Shown piece after piece: positions 7,096 to 9,488 of a stretch of DNA of 9,488 nucleotides (within the stretch, counting starts at the first letter, position 1; each line of letters begins with the position of its first letter). Position numbers and translations under genes: made by a program. The stretch comes from Clostridiales bacterium (lineage in GTDB: Bacteria; Bacillota; Clostridia; Oscillospirales; Oscillospiraceae): positions 1 through 9,488 of the forward strand of contig JAJQAS010000049.1 in assembly GCA_021203685.1 (NCBI GenBank). The letters run 5' to 3'. The notes under the pieces are model-generated. The model was not told the DNA's origin and did not search any database. It saw nothing but the letters and a program-made list of their open reading frames with translations.

Positions 7096-8436
7096 ATGCT
7101 CTACCTGAAACGAAAAATCGACCGGTTCCTGGCGGACTGGAAAAACACGCCGAACCACAAGCCGCTCATCGTGAAAGGTCCCCGGCAGGTGGGAAAGACG
7201 GAGTCCATCCTGCGCTTTGCGAGGGCCGGTTACGGCAGTGTGATTTATATCAACTTTGTGGAGGAACCGAAATATAAGTTGATTTGTGAGGACGGCTACA
7301 AGACGGATGACATCATCAAGAACATCTCCCGCATCGACCCGGCTAAACGTTTTATCGCCGGAGACACCCTGATTTTCTTCGATGAGTTGCAGGACTTCCC
7401 GGATATAGCGACTTCGTTAAAATTTTTCTACCTGGACGGTCGTTTTGACGTGATTTGCAGCGGCTCTCTGCTGGGGATCTCCTACCAGCGCATTGAGAGC
7501 AACAGTGTGGGCTATAAGACTGACTATGAGCTGTTTTCGCTGGATTTCGAGGAGTTTCTCTGGGCGAAGGGCTACGGTGACGACACCATAGCAGAGATGT
7601 TAGGCCACATGACGGAGGTGAAGCCCTTCTCCACCCTGGAGATAGATGTTTACAGCGGACTGTTCCTGGACTATTGCATCCTGGGCGGAATGCCCGCCGT
7701 GGTCCGGCTATATATTGAAAGCGGCACCTTCGAGGGGACGCTGGCGTTGCAGCGCCAGCTCATCGAGGACTACAAGGAAGATGTCCGCAAGTACGCCGAT
7801 GGTGTAGACCAGACACGGATTCTGAACATTTTCAACCGTATCCCCGTCCAGCTCGCTATGGACAACAAAAAATTTCAAATCTCCAAGGTGGCGCGAGGCG
7901 CACGGTTCAAGGATTACTGGGGCTGCATCGAGTGGCTGGAGAGTGCCGGTATCATCAATGTGTGCTACTGTCTGAATTTCCCGGAGTTGCCCATCAAGGG
8001 CAACTTCGACACGTCGAAGTACAAGCTCTACTTGCGGGACTCCGGTCTGCTGGTGGCCCTGCTGGACGACGAGGCTCAGGACGACCTCCGGGCCAACAAA
8101 AACCTCGGTGTGTACAAGGGCGCGCTCTACGAAAACATCGTGGGGGAGGCCCTGTCCAAGTGCGGCTATCCGCTGTGCTACTACAAGCGGGAAAACTCCA
8201 CATTGGAGGAGGATTTCTTTGTTCGCACCAAAAAGAGCCTGCTGCCGGTAGAGGTGAAGGCCACCAGAGGGACGGCAAAGTCGCTCCGCAGCCTCATCAA
8301 AAGCGATCACTATCCGGACATTCAGTATGGCGTGAAGCTGACGGCGGGCAACATTGGGTTCAGCGACAATATTTTTACCTTCCCGTACTTCTGCACGTTT
8401 CTGCTGCGGCGGTATCTGACGGAGGTGGAGTATTAA
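7096..8436 (+). CDS. AAA family ATPase with DUF4143 C-terminal region
   Basis: The 446-aa protein belongs to the abundant bacterial and archaeal AAA_14/DUF4143 family, whose cellular role is mostly unknown. The N-terminal ATPase has Walker A GPRQVGKT (residues 28-35), Walker B LIFFDELQ (D96-E97) and the following sensor-like strand CSGSLLGI. The family signatures SLDFEEFLWAKGY and ILGGMPAVVRLY come next. The C-terminal part has the family's nuclease-like PD-(D/E)XK-type pattern: ALYENIVGEALSKCG, then EEDFFV (D373), then PVEVKA (E386 and K388). Whether it cleaves DNA is not known. No membrane segment is visible. The start ATG has a strong ribosome binding site and its own promoter, so the gene is probably a separate unit from hsdMSR. 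Its GC level lies between hsdR and the KAP gene. Length is normal for the family. Family assignment is confident; a defence role would be inferred only from neighbours. Confidence 0.92.
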   Translation: MLYLKRKIDRFLADWKNTPNHKPLIVKGPRQVGKTESILRFARAGYGSVIYINFVEEPKYKLICEDGYKTDDIIKNISRIDPAKRFIAGDTLIFFDELQDFPDIATSLKFFYLDGRFDVICSGSLLGISYQRIESNSVGYKTDYELFSLDFEEFLWAKGYGDDTIAEMLGHMTEVKPFSTLEIDVYSGLFLDYCILGGMPAVVRLYIESGTFEGTLALQRQLIEDYKEDVRKYADGVDQTRILNIFNRIPVQLAMDNKKFQISKVARGARFKDYWGCIEWLESAGIINVCYCLNFPELPIKGNFDTSKYKLYLRDSGLLVALLDDEAQDDLRANKNLGVYKGALYENIVGEALSKCGYPLCYYKRENSTLEEDFFVRTKKSLLPVEVKATRGTAKSLRSLIKSDHYPDIQYGVKLTAGNIGFSDNIFTFPYFCTFLLRRYLTEVEY

Positions 8437-8441
8437 AGGAC

Positions 8442-8470
8442 TTGTTCGATGTTTCCAAGGGATTTATTAT
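8442..8470 (+). promoter_or_regulatory. Possible promoter of the KAP NTPase gene
   Basis: TTGTTC (8442-8447) and TATTAT (8465-8470) are 17 bases apart in the 65-base gap before the KAP gene. The -10 box matches 5 of 6 consensus bases; the -35 box matches only 3 of 6. Read-through from the upstream ATPase gene is an equally good explanation for expression. Confidence 0.4.
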
Positions 8471-8501
8471 GATGTAAAATGAAACGAAGGAGAGGTTTGA
8501 T

Positions 8502-9488
8502 ATGGCCTACATGGACACACCAATTCAGAGTTCCCGACAAGATTTGCTGAATCGTGCCAATTTTGCAACGCATCTCGGCAAATCGCTTACGACCATAAAG
8601 TATGATGGTACATTTACCGTCGGGCTTTTTGGAACGTGGGGAAGCGGTAAAACATCGGTCGTAAATATGGCACTTGAAGAGGTGGAACACCTCAACGAGC
8701 AAAAAGGGGACAACGAAAAAGTTGTTGTTATTCGCTTTGAACCCTGGAATTTTACAGATTCTGCGCAACTGATCGATCAGTTTTTTGTGCGTATGATAAA
8801 CGAGTTCAGTAGTAGTAAAGATAAGAAATTACAGGAAGTGAGTAAGGCACTTAAGAAATACTCTGACGCATTTGATATTTTAACTTTATTACCATATGGT
8901 GGGGAAGTAATAGCATCTTTTAGCAAAAATGCCGTAAAACGACTATCAAAGAAATTTGAAAAAATAGATGATAAAGACAGTCTCAAACAGAAAGACTATC
9001 TGATTAAGCGATTGAACGAGCAGGAGCACCGTATTCTTATTGTAATTGACGATATTGACCGTTTGAATAACGAGCAGATACGTGCAGTTTTCCAATTAGT
9101 GACTGCCGTTGCAAAGCTCCCTAATATTACGTATCTCCTTGTGTTTGATAAGGATATTGTCACGCAAGCATTGAAAGAAGTCCAGCAAGGTGATGGCGAG
9201 GAATATCTTGAGAAAGTAATTCAAATGCCAATCCAAATTCCTGAAATACAATATGCAGATTTGCAGAAAGTGTTTTTTGACAGATTGGATCAAATAATAA
9301 ATGAATACAATGGCATATATATTGAAAACAATCGGTGGTCTAATATATATTTCCAATATATTAAGCCTTTCATTACGAACCTTTCAGAGGTATGGAGACT
9401 AGGCAAGGTTATGGAGGGTAAGATGGCTGCCATGGCATCGGAGGTCGATATTGTAGACCTTGGAACGATAACAAAGATTGATTTTCAT
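8502..9488 (+). CDS. KAP family P-loop NTPase, 3'-truncated by window edge
   Basis: The first 329 codons are visible and the frame is still open at the last base. KAP NTPases are STAND-related P-loop ATPases; many bacterial members lie in defence islands and some carry membrane segments inserted in the ATPase domain. Visible motifs are Walker A GLFGTWGSGKTS (G44-S52), the KAP-typical RFEPWNF (78-84) and the Walker B signature ILIVIDDIDRL (D183-D184, D186-R187), followed by LLVFDKDIV. Between about residues 100 and 160 lies a charged helical insert with one short apolar stretch (FDILTLLPYGGEVIASF). This is too weak and too short to call a membrane anchor. ATG 8502 is chosen because AAGGAGAGG ends six bases before it; ATG 8511 in the same frame has no such spacing. 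The gene is AT-rich compared with its neighbour. The C-terminal half, which would tell the subtype, is outside the window. Confidence 0.9.
   Translation, partial: MAYMDTPIQSSRQDLLNRANFATHLGKSLTTIKYDGTFTVGLFGTWGSGKTSVVNMALEEVEHLNEQKGDNEKVVVIRFEPWNFTDSAQLIDQFFVRMINEFSSSKDKKLQEVSKALKKYSDAFDILTLLPYGGEVIASFSKNAVKRLSKKFEKIDDKDSLKQKDYLIKRLNEQEHRILIVIDDIDRLNNEQIRAVFQLVTAVAKLPNITYLLVFDKDIVTQALKEVQQGDGEEYLEKVIQMPIQIPEIQYADLQKVFFDRLDQIINEYNGIYIENNRWSNIYFQYIKPFITNLSEVWRLGKVMEGKMAAMASEVDIVDLGTITKIDFH

Noticed and set aside
7708..8310. 200-codon minus-strand frame opposite the DUF4143 gene
   Set aside because: Antisense to a well-supported protein, and its composition is that of a shadow frame.
9096..9356. 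Minus-strand small frame opposite the KAP gene
   Set aside because: The plus-strand KAP frame is continuous with clear motifs. The minus frame is a low-complexity Ile/Phe/Tyr-rich shadow.

Overview
The window looks like chromosomal DNA of a gut-type Clostridia/Oscillospiraceae-like Firmicute, probably part of a defence island. This taxonomy is inferred from style, not a database hit. The pointers are strong AGGAGG-type ribosome binding sites, a near-perfect sigma-A promoter (TTGAAA-17-TATAAT), a GC-rich host-like background in hsdM and hsdR, and gene families common in that group (HsdR with a DUF4145 N-terminus, AAA plus DUF4143 ATPase, KAP NTPase). All genes are on the + strand and no RNA gene was seen. 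No stretch over 300 bases lacks a gene.

Bases 1-6915 hold a type I restriction-modification operon in the order hsdM, hsdS, a nuclease-fold gene, a small unknown gene, hsdR. hsdM (N-terminus cut by the window edge) is broken by one extra C in a C7 run exactly at its catalytic NPPF motif, so as written it gives no complete methyltransferase. hsdS and hsdR look intact. Between hsdS and hsdR sit two AT-rich, tightly coupled genes: an endonuclease/exonuclease/phosphatase (EEP) fold protein of 266 aa and an unrecognised 187-aa protein. In the E. coli EcoprrI locus the anticodon nuclease gene prrC occupies this same slot. The pair is therefore a candidate second-line effector module guarded by the RM complex; that function is inference only.

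Bases 6916-7095 are an intergenic region with a weak terminator-like hairpin. A 33-bp-period tandem repeat follows, and its last copy forms the -35 region and spacer of a strong promoter. This promoter drives an AAA ATPase with a DUF4143 C-terminal region (7096-8436). After a 65-bp gap with a possible second promoter, a KAP-family P-loop NTPase gene begins at 8502 and runs off the window end.

Base composition is a mosaic. hsdM and hsdR are GC-rich, while the variable parts of hsdS, the two inserted genes and the KAP gene are AT-rich. This fits modular exchange of specificity and accessory genes within a stable M/R framework.
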